From assembly GCA_017559445.1 (NCBI GenBank), contig JAFYSJ010000007.1, forward strand, positions 1 through 47,389: a DNA stretch of 47,389 nucleotides. The letters are read 5' to 3'. Below are positions 23,964-34,629 of this stretch, one piece after another. Positions within the stretch are counted from its first letter, which is position 1. Each line of letters starts with the position of its first letter. Made by a program: the position numbers and the translations under genes. Source of the stretch: Clostridia bacterium. Its GTDB lineage: Bacteria; Bacillota; Clostridia; RGIG7378. The notes below the pieces were generated by a model. It worked only from the letters and a program-made list of their open reading frames with translations, ran no database searches and was not told the origin of the DNA.

Positions 23964-24070
23964 GGACATACACTCAACACTAAATTACACGTTTTTAGCC
24001 TTTGTTTCTAACAAATCAAAAAACATGAATCATTTAGCCTAAATAAGTTTAATTATTATAATAAATATAA

Positions 24071-24132
24071 ACCTCGTTAATTGACCATATAAGTACCTTT
24101 TGGTACAATTCATGGAATTATATTAACGAGGT
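24071..24132 (+). promoter_or_regulatory. 11-bp inverted repeat bracketing the ilvE promoter
   Basis: ACCTCGTTAAT (24071-24081) and ATTAACGAGGT (24122-24132) are exact reverse complements with 40 bp between. The promoter lies between them and the right arm contains the GAGGTG ribosome binding site. Candidate operator pair for an unidentified regulator, possibly with looping. Confidence 0.5.
24081..24109 (+). promoter_or_regulatory. ilvE promoter
   Basis: TTGACC (24081-24086), 17-bp spacer, TACAAT (24104-24109). A palindrome GTACC-TTTT-GGTAC (24093-24106) overlaps the spacer and the -10 box and could be a repressor site. No T-box leader is present. Confidence 0.75.
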
Positions 24133-24140
24133 GTTTTTAT

Positions 24141-25166
24141 ATGTCTAATAAGAACATTGATTGGAACAATTTAGGTTTTGGTTATATCAAAACAGACAAG
24201 AGATATGTATCTAATTACAAGAATGGCGCATGGGACCATGGCGTTCTCTCTGGTGATGACATGATCACTATGAGTGAGTGTGCATGCGTTTTGCAGTATG
24301 CCCAGACTTGTTTCGAAGGCCTTAAGGCTTATACAACAGAGGACGGCAGAATCGTTTGTTTCCGCCCTGATCTTAACGCAGCACGTATGGCAGATTCCTG
24401 CAGACGCATGAAGATGCCTGTTTTCCCAGAGGAGAGATTCGTAGAGGCTATCGTAGAGACAGTTAGAGCTAACAAGGATTGGGTTCCCCCATATGGCACT
24501 GGTGCATCCCTGTACTTGAGACCTTATATGTTCGGCTCCGATGCAATCATCGGTGTTAAGCCTGCTAACGAGTTCCAGTTCCGCGTATTTGCAACTCCAG
24601 TAGGTCCTTACTTCAAGGGCGGCGTTAAGCCACTTACACTTCGTATTTCCGATTTTGACAGAGCAGCACCTAAGGGCACAGGTCACATCAAGGCAGGTCT
24701 TAACTATGCCATGAGCCTTTATGCCATCGTAGATGCACATGAGCAGGGATATGACGAGAACGTATACCTTGACTCTGCTACACGCACTAACATCGAGGAG
24801 ACAGGTGGCGCTAATATCATCTTCATCACTAAGGATGGTAAGCTGGTTACTCCTAAGTCCGAGACTATTTTGCCTTCTATTACTAAGAGATCCCTTTTGC
24901 AGGTTGCTAAGGATTATCTTGGTATGGAAGTAGAGGAGCGCGAAGTTGCTCTTAGTGAGATTTCAGAGTTCGCAGAATGTGGACTTTGTGGTACTGCTGC
25001 GGTTATTTCTCCCGTTGGCAAGATCGTTGACCATGGCAAGGAGATTTGTTTCCCCTCCGGTATGTCCGACATGGGTCCTTACACATTAAAGCTATATAAC
25101 ACACTTAGAGATATTCAGTTAGGTAGAATCGAAGCACCAGCAGGGTGGATTAAGGAGATTAACTAA
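24141..25166 (+). CDS. ilvE: Branched-chain amino acid aminotransferase
   Basis: This PLP enzyme of fold type IV performs the last step to leucine, isoleucine and valine. The 341-residue length and the run QTCFEGLKAY, GHIKAGLNYAMSLYA (PLP lysine K184), EETGGANIIFI and ECGLCGTAAVISPVG fit the larger BCAT type. It starts at ATG 24141 with GAGGTG 8 bp upstream, has its own promoter and is followed by a terminator-like hairpin, so it may be made separately from the genes downstream. Confidence 0.95.
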   Translation: MSNKNIDWNNLGFGYIKTDKRYVSNYKNGAWDHGVLSGDDMITMSECACVLQYAQTCFEGLKAYTTEDGRIVCFRPDLNAARMADSCRRMKMPVFPEERFVEAIVETVRANKDWVPPYGTGASLYLRPYMFGSDAIIGVKPANEFQFRVFATPVGPYFKGGVKPLTLRISDFDRAAPKGTGHIKAGLNYAMSLYAIVDAHEQGYDENVYLDSATRTNIEETGGANIIFITKDGKLVTPKSETILPSITKRSLLQVAKDYLGMEVEEREVALSEISEFAECGLCGTAAVISPVGKIVDHGKEICFPSGMSDMGPYTLKLYNTLRDIQLGRIEAPAGWIKEIN

Positions 25167-25180
25167 CACTTTAAAGTGAT

Positions 25181-25222
25181 GGCCCTATCTCTTTAAAACG
25201 AGGCAGGGCCTTAGTATTTTTA
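25181..25222 (+). terminator. Terminator-like hairpin between ilvE and ilvA
   Basis: GGCCCTATCTC (25181-25191), loop TTTAAAAC, GAGGCAGGGCC (25200-25210), then TTAGTATTTTT. The stem has one mismatch and one G-T pair. No strong promoter is seen before ilvA, so partial read-through is likely. Confidence 0.7.
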
Positions 25223-25254
25223 TAAGACATAGAAGATAGAAAAGAGGAATAGAG

Positions 25255-26451
25255 ATGCTAACAATAGATAAGGTGTTTCATGCATCAACAGTACTTAAAA
25301 ATATTATCCGTCCTACATCACTAGTTAAGGCCTACGGCGACGAGTGGGATTGCGAACTTTACCTCAAGCCTGAGAACTTGCAGAGAACAGGTTCCTTCAA
25401 GATTAGAGGTTCTGGTTACAAGATTGCCATGTTGTCCGAGGAGGAGAAGGCAAAGGGCGTTATTGCATGTTCCGCTGGTAACCACGCACAGGGCGTTGCA
25501 CTTGCTGCTTCTAAATGTGGCATTTCCTCTCTAATTTGCCTTCCCGACACAGCTCCAATTTCCAAGATTGAGGCTACTAAGGGTTATGGCGCAGATGTAT
25601 GTTTGGTCGAAGGTTGTTACGACGACGCATACAAAAAGGCTATTGAACTAAGAGATGAAAAGGGATTCACATTTGTACATCCCTTTGACGACGAAAATGT
25701 TATTGCTGGTCAGGGAACAATCGGCCTTGAAATTCTTAACGACCTAGACAATATCGATGCAGTTATTGTTCCAGTAGGTGGTGGCGGACTTATTTCCGGC
25801 GTTGCATATGCTATTAAGGCTTTGAGACCTTCCATTAAGGTTTACGGCGTACAGGCAGCAGGTGCTCCTAGCATGTATAACTCCATTAAGAGCGGCAAGA
25901 TTGAGACATTAGACAGCGTTTCTACTATTGCAGATGGTATCGCAGTTAAGAGACCTGGAGATAACACATTTAAGTTTATTTCCGATTATGTTGACGATAT
26001 GGCAGTAGTTAACGAGGACGAGATTTCATCTGCTATTTTGACTCTTATTGAGAAGCAGAAGATGGTTGCAGAGGGCGCAGGTGCCGTATCTGTAGCAGCA
26101 GCTATGTTTGACAAGTTCCCCATTCAGGGCAAGAGAGTTGTTAGCGTAGTTTCTGGTGGTAACATCGACGTTACCTCCTTGTCCAGAGTTATTGAGCGAG
26201 GCCTTATCAAGTCTGGTAGACAGACAGATTTGCTTATCGAACTCCTCGACAAGCCAGGTCAGCTTAAGGATGTATCTAGAATTATTGCAGATTGTGGCGG
26301 TAACGTAACATCTGTACACCACGAGAGAGCAGGCACTACTAAGAGTGTTAACGGCTGCTACCTCAGAATCACAATGGAAACACGTAATTACGATCACGTG
26401 CAGGAGATTGTGGATGCCCTTACTAAAGAGGGATTTAGAATTGTTAACTAA
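25255..26451 (+). CDS. ilvA: Threonine ammonia-lyase (threonine deaminase) with ACT domain
   Basis: It converts threonine to 2-oxobutanoate, the entry to isoleucine. The PLP domain includes the lysine motif GSFKIRGSGYK with K49, SAGNHAQGVALAA and the phosphate loop VGGGGLISG. A single ACT domain fills about 325-398 (TDLLIELLDKPGQLKDVSRII), probably the allosteric site. At 398 residues it has the one-ACT architecture, not the two-ACT form of E. coli IlvA; the leu/ilv neighbours support a biosynthetic role. A gap of only 11 bp separates it from ridA. Confidence 0.93.
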   Translation: MLTIDKVFHASTVLKNIIRPTSLVKAYGDEWDCELYLKPENLQRTGSFKIRGSGYKIAMLSEEEKAKGVIACSAGNHAQGVALAASKCGISSLICLPDTAPISKIEATKGYGADVCLVEGCYDDAYKKAIELRDEKGFTFVHPFDDENVIAGQGTIGLEILNDLDNIDAVIVPVGGGGLISGVAYAIKALRPSIKVYGVQAAGAPSMYNSIKSGKIETLDSVSTIADGIAVKRPGDNTFKFISDYVDDMAVVNEDEISSAILTLIEKQKMVAEGAGAVSVAAAMFDKFPIQGKRVVSVVSGGNIDVTSLSRVIERGLIKSGRQTDLLIELLDKPGQLKDVSRIIADCGGNVTSVHHERAGTTKSVNGCYLRITMETRNYDHVQEIVDALTKEGFRIVN

Positions 26452-26462
26452 GGAGAAATAAA

Positions 26463-26837
26463 ATGGCACAGACAGTATATACACCTAACGCACCAGAGGC
26501 TATTGGCCCATATTCTCAGGCAAAGGTTCTCGGTAATCTCGTATTCACATCTGGACAGATTCCGATTAATCCAGCAACTGGCGCTATTGAGGCTACAACA
26601 ATTGAGGAGCAGACAGAGCAGGTTTGCAAAAACGTTGAGGCTGTATTGACAGCAGCAGGTTCCTCCTTGGAAAAGGTAGTTAAGACAACATGTTTCTTAG
26701 CAGATATGGCAGATTTCGCTGCATTTAATGGCGTATATGCAAAGTACTTCACAGGTAAGCCAGCACGTTCCTGTGTTGCAGTTAAGACTCTACCTAAGAA
26801 CGTTTTGGTAGAAGTTGACACTATTGCTGAGGTTTAA
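26463..26837 (+). CDS. ridA: RidA-family enamine/imine deaminase
   Basis: RidA hydrolyses the reactive 2-iminobutanoate/2-aminoacrylate released by PLP dehydratases such as IlvA and so protects PLP enzymes including IlvE. The 124-residue protein has the family run PEAIGPYSQAKVLGNLVFTSGQIP and the catalytic Arg region GKPARSCVAVKTLPKNVLVEVD. Its position immediately after ilvA, with ilvE nearby, fits that job. leuA follows after 12 bp. Confidence 0.95.
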   Translation: MAQTVYTPNAPEAIGPYSQAKVLGNLVFTSGQIPINPATGAIEATTIEEQTEQVCKNVEAVLTAAGSSLEKVVKTTCFLADMADFAAFNGVYAKYFTGKPARSCVAVKTLPKNVLVEVDTIAEV

Positions 26838-26849
26838 TTAGGAGATAAC

Positions 26850-28514
26850 ATGGATTTTAATAAGTATAAAATTGGATATTACCCAGCACCTGGCGTGCAT
26901 TACAAGTGGGTTCAAAAGGATCATATCGAAAAGGCACCGGCATGGTGTAGCGTAGACCTTAGAGATGGCAACCAGAGTTTGGTTATTCCCATGAGCCTTG
27001 AAGAAAAGCTTGAGATGTATCGCTTGCTTTTGCAGGTAGGATTTAAGGAGATTGAGGTAGGTTTCCCCGCAGCTTCTGAAACAGAGTACGAGTTCCTCCG
27101 CACACTTATTGAGAACAACATGATTCCTGAGGATGTTACAGTTCAGGTTCTCACACAGTGCAGAGAGCACATTATTCGTAAGACATTTGAGGCATGTAAG
27201 GGCGCACCAAATGCTATTATCCACTTCTACAACTCTGTAAGCGTTGCTCAGAGAGAGCAGGTTTTCAAGAAGTCCAAGGAGCAGGTTAAGCAGATCGCCA
27301 TTGAGGGTGCTAAGCTTGTTAAGCAGTTGGCAGCTGAGTATGAGGGCAACTTCCGTTTCGAGTATTCTCCTGAGAGTTTCACAGGCACAGAGCCAGAATA
27401 TGCATTGGAAGTATGTAATGCGGTTTTGGATATTTTGGAGCCTTCTGAGACAAACAACGTAATCATCAACTTGCCTGTAACAGTAGAGATGAGCTTGCCT
27501 CATGTTTATGCTAGCCAGGTAGAGTACATGAGCGAAAACTTAAAGTACCGTGAGCACGTAACACTTTCTCTGCACCCACACAACGATAGAGGTACAGGTG
27601 TTGCAGATACAGAGCTTGCATTGTTGGCAGGCGCTGACAGAGTAGAGGGTACTTTGTTTGGTAATGGTGAGAGAACAGGTAATGTTGACATTATTACATT
27701 GGCAATGAACATGTACTCCCACGGTGTTGACCCAAGACTTGATTTTAGCAATATGCCCCACATTGTTGAGGTGTACGAAAAGTGCACAAGAATGCACGTT
27801 TACGAGAGAGCTCCTTATGCTGGCGCACTTGTATTTGCAGCATTCTCTGGTAGCCACCAGGATGCTATTGCTAAGGGTATGAAGTGGAGAGAGGATCATG
27901 AGCTTAATCAGTGGAATGTTCCTTACATCCCGATTGATCCACACGACATTAACAGAGTTTACGAGGCTGACGTTATCCGCGTTAACTCTCAGTCTGGTAA
28001 GGGCGGTATTGGTTACCTTCTCGAACAGGCATATGGCTATGTATTGCCACCTGAGATGAGAGAGCATTTGAGCTACCTTTGCAAGAGCGTTTCTGATCAC
28101 GAGCACAGAGAACTCAAGGCAACAGACGTTCTTAACGTATTTGTGGAGAACTACATGAACAACAGCCAGCCTATTAAGGTTTCTAAGATGAACTTTACTC
28201 AGGTAGACAATGGCGTTGAGGCATATATTTCCTTTGTTAAGGACGGTGCTAAGACAACAATTCACGCAGAGGGCAACGGTTCTCTTGACGCAGTTAGCAA
28301 CGCACTTAAGGACTACACAGGTAGTAACTTTAAGCTCAAGGTTTACACAGAGCACAGTATGCAGAGACAGAGCTCCCAGAGTACTGCTGCAGCATACATC
28401 GGATTGGAACTTGAGGATGGCTCCGTAAGCTGGGGCGCAGGCACTGATACAGATATTATCAGAGCAAGTATTAATGCTTTAATTAGTGCATACAACAATT
28501 CTTGTAATGCATAA
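26850..28514 (+). CDS. leuA: 2-isopropylmalate synthase
   Basis: LeuA condenses 2-oxoisovalerate with acetyl-CoA, the first step to leucine. At 554 residues it belongs to the long LeuA type (yeast and actinobacteria-like). The TIM barrel has DLRDGNQSL (metal Asp), ESFTGTEPEYALE and the metal-binding HPHNDRGTG; the C-terminal regulatory domain (about 425-554) provides leucine feedback in the family. AGGAG precedes the ATG. Confidence 0.95.
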   Translation: MDFNKYKIGYYPAPGVHYKWVQKDHIEKAPAWCSVDLRDGNQSLVIPMSLEEKLEMYRLLLQVGFKEIEVGFPAASETEYEFLRTLIENNMIPEDVTVQVLTQCREHIIRKTFEACKGAPNAIIHFYNSVSVAQREQVFKKSKEQVKQIAIEGAKLVKQLAAEYEGNFRFEYSPESFTGTEPEYALEVCNAVLDILEPSETNNVIINLPVTVEMSLPHVYASQVEYMSENLKYREHVTLSLHPHNDRGTGVADTELALLAGADRVEGTLFGNGERTGNVDIITLAMNMYSHGVDPRLDFSNMPHIVEVYEKCTRMHVYERAPYAGALVFAAFSGSHQDAIAKGMKWREDHELNQWNVPYIPIDPHDINRVYEADVIRVNSQSGKGGIGYLLEQAYGYVLPPEMREHLSYLCKSVSDHEHRELKATDVLNVFVENYMNNSQPIKVSKMNFTQVDNGVEAYISFVKDGAKTTIHAEGNGSLDAVSNALKDYTGSNFKLKVYTEHSMQRQSSQSTAAAYIGLELEDGSVSWGAGTDTDIIRASINALISAYNNSCNA

Positions 28515-28527
28515 GGAGGATTGAAAA

Positions 28528-29787
28528 ATGGGAATGACAATGACTCAAAAGATTTTGGCTAGTCATGCTGGTCTTGATTCTGTTAAGGCAGGGCAGCTCA
28601 TTAGCGCAAAGCTTGACATTGTTTTAGGTAACGATATTACAACTCCAGTAGCTGTTAACGAGTTTAACAAGGCAGGTTTTGATAAGGTTTTTGATAAGGA
28701 CAAGATTGCAATTGTTTTGGACCACTTTGTTCCAAACAAGGATATTAAGGCAGCTGAGCAGTCTAAGCAGTGCAGAGAGTTTGCTTGTAGCCATTGCGTA
28801 AGCCACTTCTACGATGTTGGCAAGATGGGTATCGAGCACGCATTGTTGCCAGAGCAGGGCGTAGTAACTGCAGGCGACTGCATTATCGGTGCTGACAGCC
28901 ACACATGTACATACGGTGCTTTGGGAGCTTTCTCCACAGGCGTTGGTTCCACAGATATGGCAGCAGGTATGGCAACAGGTACAGCATGGTTCAAGGTTCC
29001 TTCTGCTATTAAGTTCAATCTTACAGGTAAGCTTAACAGCGACTGTAGCGGCAAGGACGTTATTTTGACGATTATCGGTATGATCGGCGTTGATGGCGCA
29101 TTGTACCGCAGCATGGAGTTCGTTGGCGAGGGTGTTTCCACTCTTTCCATGGACGACAGACTTTGCATTTGCAACATGGCTATTGAGGCTGGTGCTAAGA
29201 ATGGCATTTTCCCAGTAGACCAGGTAACACTTGATTACTTAAAGGGTAGATCCGAGAGAGAGCCTGTGGTATTTGAGGCAGACGAGGACGCAGAGTATGA
29301 GAAGGTTATCGATATTAACCTTTCTGAGATCGTTCCAGTAGTTGCATGTCCTCACCTTCCAGAGAATACTAAGCCAGCCAAGGTTTTGAGCGACATTAAG
29401 ATTGACCAGGTAGTAATCGGCAGCTGCACAAATGGCCGTATAGAGGACATGGAAGCAGCATACAAGGTACTCAATGGCAAGAAGGTTGCAGATGGCGTTA
29501 GATGCATCATCATCCCAGCAACAATGCAAATCTATAAGGAGTGTATCGAAAAGGGCTATATCACAGCGTTTATTGATGCAGGAGCAGTTGTTTCCACTCC
29601 TACTTGTGGACCTTGCCTTGGCGGATACATGGGTATCTTGGCAGCAGGCGAGAGATGTATTGCTACAACTAACAGAAACTTTGTAGGTCGTATGGGTCAC
29701 GTAGAAAGTGAAGTTTACCTTGCAAGTCCCCTTACAGCAGCAACAAGCGCACTTACAGGTTACATTACAGCACCACAGGAGGCATAA
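28528..29787 (+). CDS. leuC: 3-isopropylmalate dehydratase, large subunit
   Basis: With LeuD it isomerises 2- to 3-isopropylmalate. The 419-residue aconitase-family protein has three [4Fe-4S] ligands: C300 in GSCTNGR, and C360 and C363 in TCGPCLGG. The substrate-binding [13 protein letters not shown] segment is near 122. AGGAGG lies 9 bp upstream of the ATG. leuD starts 3 bp after the stop. Confidence 0.96.
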   Translation: MGMTMTQKILASHAGLDSVKAGQLISAKLDIVLGNDITTPVAVNEFNKAGFDKVFDKDKIAIVLDHFVPNKDIKAAEQSKQCREFACSHCVSHFYDVGKMGIEHALLPEQGVVTAGDCIIGADSHTCTYGALGAFSTGVGSTDMAAGMATGTAWFKVPSAIKFNLTGKLNSDCSGKDVILTIIGMIGVDGALYRSMEFVGEGVSTLSMDDRLCICNMAIEAGAKNGIFPVDQVTLDYLKGRSEREPVVFEADEDAEYEKVIDINLSEIVPVVACPHLPENTKPAKVLSDIKIDQVVIGSCTNGRIEDMEAAYKVLNGKKVADGVRCIIIPATMQIYKECIEKGYITAFIDAGAVVSTPTCGPCLGGYMGILAAGERCIATTNRNFVGRMGHVESEVYLASPLTAATSALTGYITAPQEA

Positions 29788-29790
29788 GGT

Positions 29791-30276
29791 ATGAATACAC
29801 AGGGTTTAGTTTTTAAGTATCCAGATAACGTGGATACAGACGTTATTATCCCAGCTCGTTACCTTAACACCTCTGATGCTAAGGAATTGGCTAAGCACTG
29901 CATGGAGGATATTGATACAACATTTGTATCCAAGGTACAGGCAGGCGACGTTATGGTAGCTGGTTGGAACTTTGGTTGCGGCTCATCTAGAGAGCATGCT
30001 CCATTGGTTATTAAGACATGCGGCACAGGTTGTGTTATTGCTAAGAGCTTTGCTAGAATTTTCTACAGAAATGCTATTAATATCGGACTTCCAATTCTGG
30101 AGTGTGAGCAGGCAGCTGAGGAAATTAATGCAGGCGATCAGGTTCACGTTGATTTCGACACAGGTATTATTAACAACTTGACAACTGGCAAGACATACAA
30201 GGCTGAGCCTTTCCCAGAATTTATTCAGAATATTATCAGGAGCGGAGGACTTTTGGCCTCTCTCAAGGAGAATTAA
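29791..30276 (+). CDS. leuD: 3-isopropylmalate dehydratase, small subunit
   Basis: The swivel-domain partner of LeuC, 161 residues, of the short type common in Bacillota and archaea. Landmarks are [13 protein letters not shown], the substrate-recognition [10 protein letters not shown] and [18 protein letters not shown]. leuB follows after 1 bp. Confidence 0.96.
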   Translation: MNTQGLVFKYPDNVDTDVIIPARYLNTSDAKELAKHCMEDIDTTFVSKVQAGDVMVAGWNFGCGSSREHAPLVIKTCGTGCVIAKSFARIFYRNAINIGLPILECEQAAEEINAGDQVHVDFDTGIINNLTTGKTYKAEPFPEFIQNIIRSGGLLASLKEN

Positions 30277-30277
30277 A

Positions 30278-31375
30278 ATGAACAAGAACATTGCAGTTAT
30301 TAGAGGCGACGGTATCGGTCCAGAGATTGTTAATCAGGCATTGCTTGTTTTGGACAAGGTAGCAGACCTCTATGGACATAGCTTTACTTATACAGATGTA
30401 GATATGGGTGGCTGTGCAATTGATAAGTGGGGCGATCCACTTCCACAGGATATGTTGGACAAGTGCATTAACTCCGACAGCGTTTTGCTTGGTGCAGTTG
30501 GTGGACCTAAGTGGAACAACGTTCCCGGCAATATGCGTCCAGAGAAGGGACTCCTTAGACTGAGAGCAGGCATGGGCGTATACAGCAACAATCGTCCAGC
30601 TAAGATTTGGCCTCAGCTTGCAGGGGCATCTCCACTTAAGCCAGCGATCGTAGAAAAGGGCATCGACTTTATTATCGTAAGAGAGTTGATCGGTGGTATT
30701 TACTTTGGCGATCACAGAACAGAAGAAGTAGATGGTCAGAAGGTTGCAATCGACGAGCTTAAGTACTCCGAGGCAGAGATTGAGCGCATCGGTAGAATCG
30801 GTTTTGAGACAGCTCGCAAGAGAGGCGGTAAGCTTTGTTCAGTAGAGAAGAGCAACGTTCTCGATTCTAGTAGACTTTGGAAGGCAGTTATGCACAAGCT
30901 TGCAGAGGAGTATCCCGATGTTGAGCTTACAGACATGTTGGTTGACAACTGTGCTATGCAGATTGTTAAGGACCCATCTCAGTTTGACGTTGTAGTTACA
31001 GAGAACATGTTTGGCGATATTTTGTCCGATGAGGCATCTATGATTACAGGTTCCATCGGCATGATTCCATCCTCCAGCCTTGGCAGTTCCTCCTGTGGCC
31101 TTTATGAGCCCATTCATGGTTCTGCACCAGATATTGCTGGCAAGGATATTGCAAACCCAATTGGTACTATCCTTTCTGTGGCAATGATGCTACGATATAG
31201 CTTTGACATGGCAGACGAGGCAACATGCATCGAGAATGCAGTTTCTAAGGTTCTTGATGGTGGTTACCGTACAGGCGATATCTTCCCTCAGGATGAGGCA
31301 GAGGCAGCCATGTGCACTCGCGTTGGATGCTCCGACATGGGTAAATTGATTTTGGACAACTTAGTGAAAGGTTAA
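30278..31375 (+). CDS. leuB: 3-isopropylmalate dehydrogenase
   Basis: It oxidises 3-isopropylmalate to 2-oxoisocaproate with NAD+. The 365-residue protein has VIRGDGIGPEIVNQA at the N-terminus, LLRLRAGMGVYSNNRP and VRELIGGIYFG typical of IPMDH rather than isocitrate dehydrogenase, the metal-binding NMFGDILSDEASMI, and GSAPDIAGKDIANPIG for NAD. ilvB begins 3 bp later. Confidence 0.97.
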   Translation: MNKNIAVIRGDGIGPEIVNQALLVLDKVADLYGHSFTYTDVDMGGCAIDKWGDPLPQDMLDKCINSDSVLLGAVGGPKWNNVPGNMRPEKGLLRLRAGMGVYSNNRPAKIWPQLAGASPLKPAIVEKGIDFIIVRELIGGIYFGDHRTEEVDGQKVAIDELKYSEAEIERIGRIGFETARKRGGKLCSVEKSNVLDSSRLWKAVMHKLAEEYPDVELTDMLVDNCAMQIVKDPSQFDVVVTENMFGDILSDEASMITGSIGMIPSSSLGSSSCGLYEPIHGSAPDIAGKDIANPIGTILSVAMMLRYSFDMADEATCIENAVSKVLDGGYRTGDIFPQDEAEAAMCTRVGCSDMGKLILDNLVKG

Positions 31376-31378
31376 TAT

Positions 31379-33046
31379 ATGAGATTATCAGGATCCGACA
31401 TTTTAGTTCGTACACTGATCGAGCAGGGATGCGATGTGGTTTTCGGTTATCCAGGCGGACAGATCATCAATGTGTATGACTCATTATACAAGTATCGTGA
31501 TGAGCTCCATCACGTTCTGACAGCTCATGAGCAGGGTGCAGCACATGCTGCAGATGGATATGCTAGAGCTACAGGCAAGGTTGGAGTAGTTATTGCTACA
31601 TCTGGCCCTGGAGCTACTAACCTGGTTACAGGTATTGCTACAGCATATTTGGACTCTATCCCAATGGTAGCTATTACAGGAAACGTTCCTACTACACATA
31701 TTGGTACAGATAGTTTCCAGGAAATCGATATTACAGGTGTTACTCTTCCAATTACAAAGCACAACTTCTTTGTTGGCTCTGTAGACAAGTTGGCAGATAC
31801 ACTTAGAGAGGCATTTAAGTTGGCTTCATCCGGTAGACCAGGACCTGTTTTGGTTGACGTACCTAAGGATGTGCAGATTGCAATGTGGGATTATGAGCCA
31901 CAGGCAAAGGTTGAGCCAGACGAAAAGTCAGCAGCTAAGGAGATTCGTATCCAGCAGGCAGCAGAGTGTATCAACAGCTGCGAGAGACCATTTATTTATT
32001 TCGGTGGTGGTTTGATCGCATCCGATGCACAGGAAGAACTTTGCCAGTTGGCTGATAAGATTGATGCTCCTATTGGATGCTCCTTCATGGGCGTTTCTGG
32101 AGTAGCAACTAATCATCCTAGATTCCTTGGAATGCAGGGTATGCACGGACATTACGCTTGTTCCATTTCTATGCATAACGCAGATTGTATTATTGCATTG
32201 GGCGCAAGATTTAATGACAGAGTAACAGGTAACAGAGCAAAGTTTGCTACTAAGGCTAAGATTGTTCACATCGACATCGACGGCGCAGAGCTTTCTAAGA
32301 CTGTTAACGTAGCTCATGGACTTAGAGGAGACGTTAAGCTTACACTTCAGAAGTTGCTTCCACTTATTAACAAGGTGGAGCGTCCTGAGTGGATGGGCAT
32401 GGTTGAGGGTTTCAAGACTGAGGAACATCAGAATGGCGATAACCGTCAGGGCATGACTCCTAAGAACGTTATTGAGACACTTAACAAGCATTTGGCTCCT
32501 AACACACCTATTGCTACAGACGTAGGTCAGCATCAGATGTGGACAGCACAGTATGCTAAGTTCGAGAACACAAGACGCTTTATTTCCAGTGGTGGTTTGG
32601 GTACAATGGGATTTGGCTTAGGCGCTGCAATTGGTGCTCAGATGGGTACTAAGGAGAAGACAGTTCTCGTTACTGGCGATGGTAGTTTCGGAATGTGTCT
32701 TAACGAAATGGCAACTGCAGTTCATGAGAACTTGCCAATTGTTGTTTTGGTAATGAACAATGGCGTTCTGGGAATGGTTCGCCAGTGGCAGACACTTTTC
32801 TTTAATAAGCACTACTCCAACACAGTTCTTGATCGCAAGACTGACTTTGTTAAGTTAGCCGAGGCATTTGGAGCTAAGGGTAGCAGAGCCTTTACATTGG
32901 AAGAGCTTGATCAGAGCTTGACAGAGGCATTTAGCTGCGATGGTCCATACCTTATTGATTGTGCAGTTGACAAGGACGAATTCGTATTGCCAATGTTGCC
33001 TCCTGGAGGTTCCATGGATGACATTATTACAAAGATAGGTGATTAA
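31379..33046 (+). CDS. ilvB: Acetolactate synthase, large (catalytic) subunit
   Basis: This ThDP- and FAD-dependent enzyme makes 2-acetolactate or 2-aceto-2-hydroxybutanoate, the shared first step for valine, leucine and isoleucine. In 555 residues: N-terminal ThDP domain with the catalytic Glu E51 in HEQGAAHAADGYARATG, a central FAD-associated domain, and the C-terminal ThDP-binding GDGSFGMCLNEMATAVHENLPIVVLVMNN split around residues 431-460. The small subunit follows with 1 bp between stop and start. Confidence 0.97.
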   Translation: MRLSGSDILVRTLIEQGCDVVFGYPGGQIINVYDSLYKYRDELHHVLTAHEQGAAHAADGYARATGKVGVVIATSGPGATNLVTGIATAYLDSIPMVAITGNVPTTHIGTDSFQEIDITGVTLPITKHNFFVGSVDKLADTLREAFKLASSGRPGPVLVDVPKDVQIAMWDYEPQAKVEPDEKSAAKEIRIQQAAECINSCERPFIYFGGGLIASDAQEELCQLADKIDAPIGCSFMGVSGVATNHPRFLGMQGMHGHYACSISMHNADCIIALGARFNDRVTGNRAKFATKAKIVHIDIDGAELSKTVNVAHGLRGDVKLTLQKLLPLINKVERPEWMGMVEGFKTEEHQNGDNRQGMTPKNVIETLNKHLAPNTPIATDVGQHQMWTAQYAKFENTRRFISSGGLGTMGFGLGAAIGAQMGTKEKTVLVTGDGSFGMCLNEMATAVHENLPIVVLVMNNGVLGMVRQWQTLFFNKHYSNTVLDRKTDFVKLAEAFGAKGSRAFTLEELDQSLTEAFSCDGPYLIDCAVDKDEFVLPMLPPGGSMDDIITKIGD

Positions 33047-33047
33047 C

Positions 33048-33554
33048 ATGAGCAGATTTACAGTGGCTATTCTAGTAAATAACCAGTTCGGTGTTTTGAA
33101 TCGTGTTACTAGCATGTTCAGACGCAGACAGTTTAACATTACATCACTGACAGTTAGTGAGACAGAATCTACACAGTATTCTAGAATTACTATTCAGTCA
33201 GAGGGTGAGGAGGATACTAAGCAGCAGCTCATTAACCAGCTTTATAAGTTGCCAGACGCATGTTCCATCATTGAGCTTAACTCAGAGAATACAGTTAGTA
33301 GAGAGCTTTTGTTGATTAAGTTAGGCAATAACCCAGAGACACGTGGTGAAATTACAGCAGCATCCGATGCATATGAGGGCAAAATTGTTGACTATACAAA
33401 GGCAGCTGTTATGATTCAGATGGTAGGAGATAGCAGAAAGATCGATAATTTCATTAACATTATGCGTGATTATGAAATTTTGGAAATCTGCCGTACAGGT
33501 ATCGTTTCCCTTGAGAGAGGCGACGAGACTATCCGTAACGTCACATTATTTTAA
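33048..33554 (+). CDS. ilvN: Acetolactate synthase, small (regulatory) subunit
   Basis: This 168-residue regulatory subunit (called ilvH or ilvN in different species) has an N-terminal ACT domain (about 1-75, RFTVAILVNNQFGVLNRVTSMFRRR) where valine binds, and a C-terminal domain (about 85-165). The ATG at 33048 is preferred over an in-frame GTG at 33039 that lies in the end of ilvB; AGGTGA is 7 bp upstream. Confidence 0.94.
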   Translation: MSRFTVAILVNNQFGVLNRVTSMFRRRQFNITSLTVSETESTQYSRITIQSEGEEDTKQQLINQLYKLPDACSIIELNSENTVSRELLLIKLGNNPETRGEITAASDAYEGKIVDYTKAAVMIQMVGDSRKIDNFINIMRDYEILEICRTGIVSLERGDETIRNVTLF

Positions 33555-34610
<1,056 letters not shown>

Positions 34611-34629
34611 TTTAACCTAAGGGGTTTAT

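Noticed and set aside
23990-24140. T-box or leader-peptide attenuator before ilvE
   Set aside because: No AGGGTGG-type T-box sequence, no short ORF rich in Leu/Ile/Val codons and no competing terminator before the ATG.
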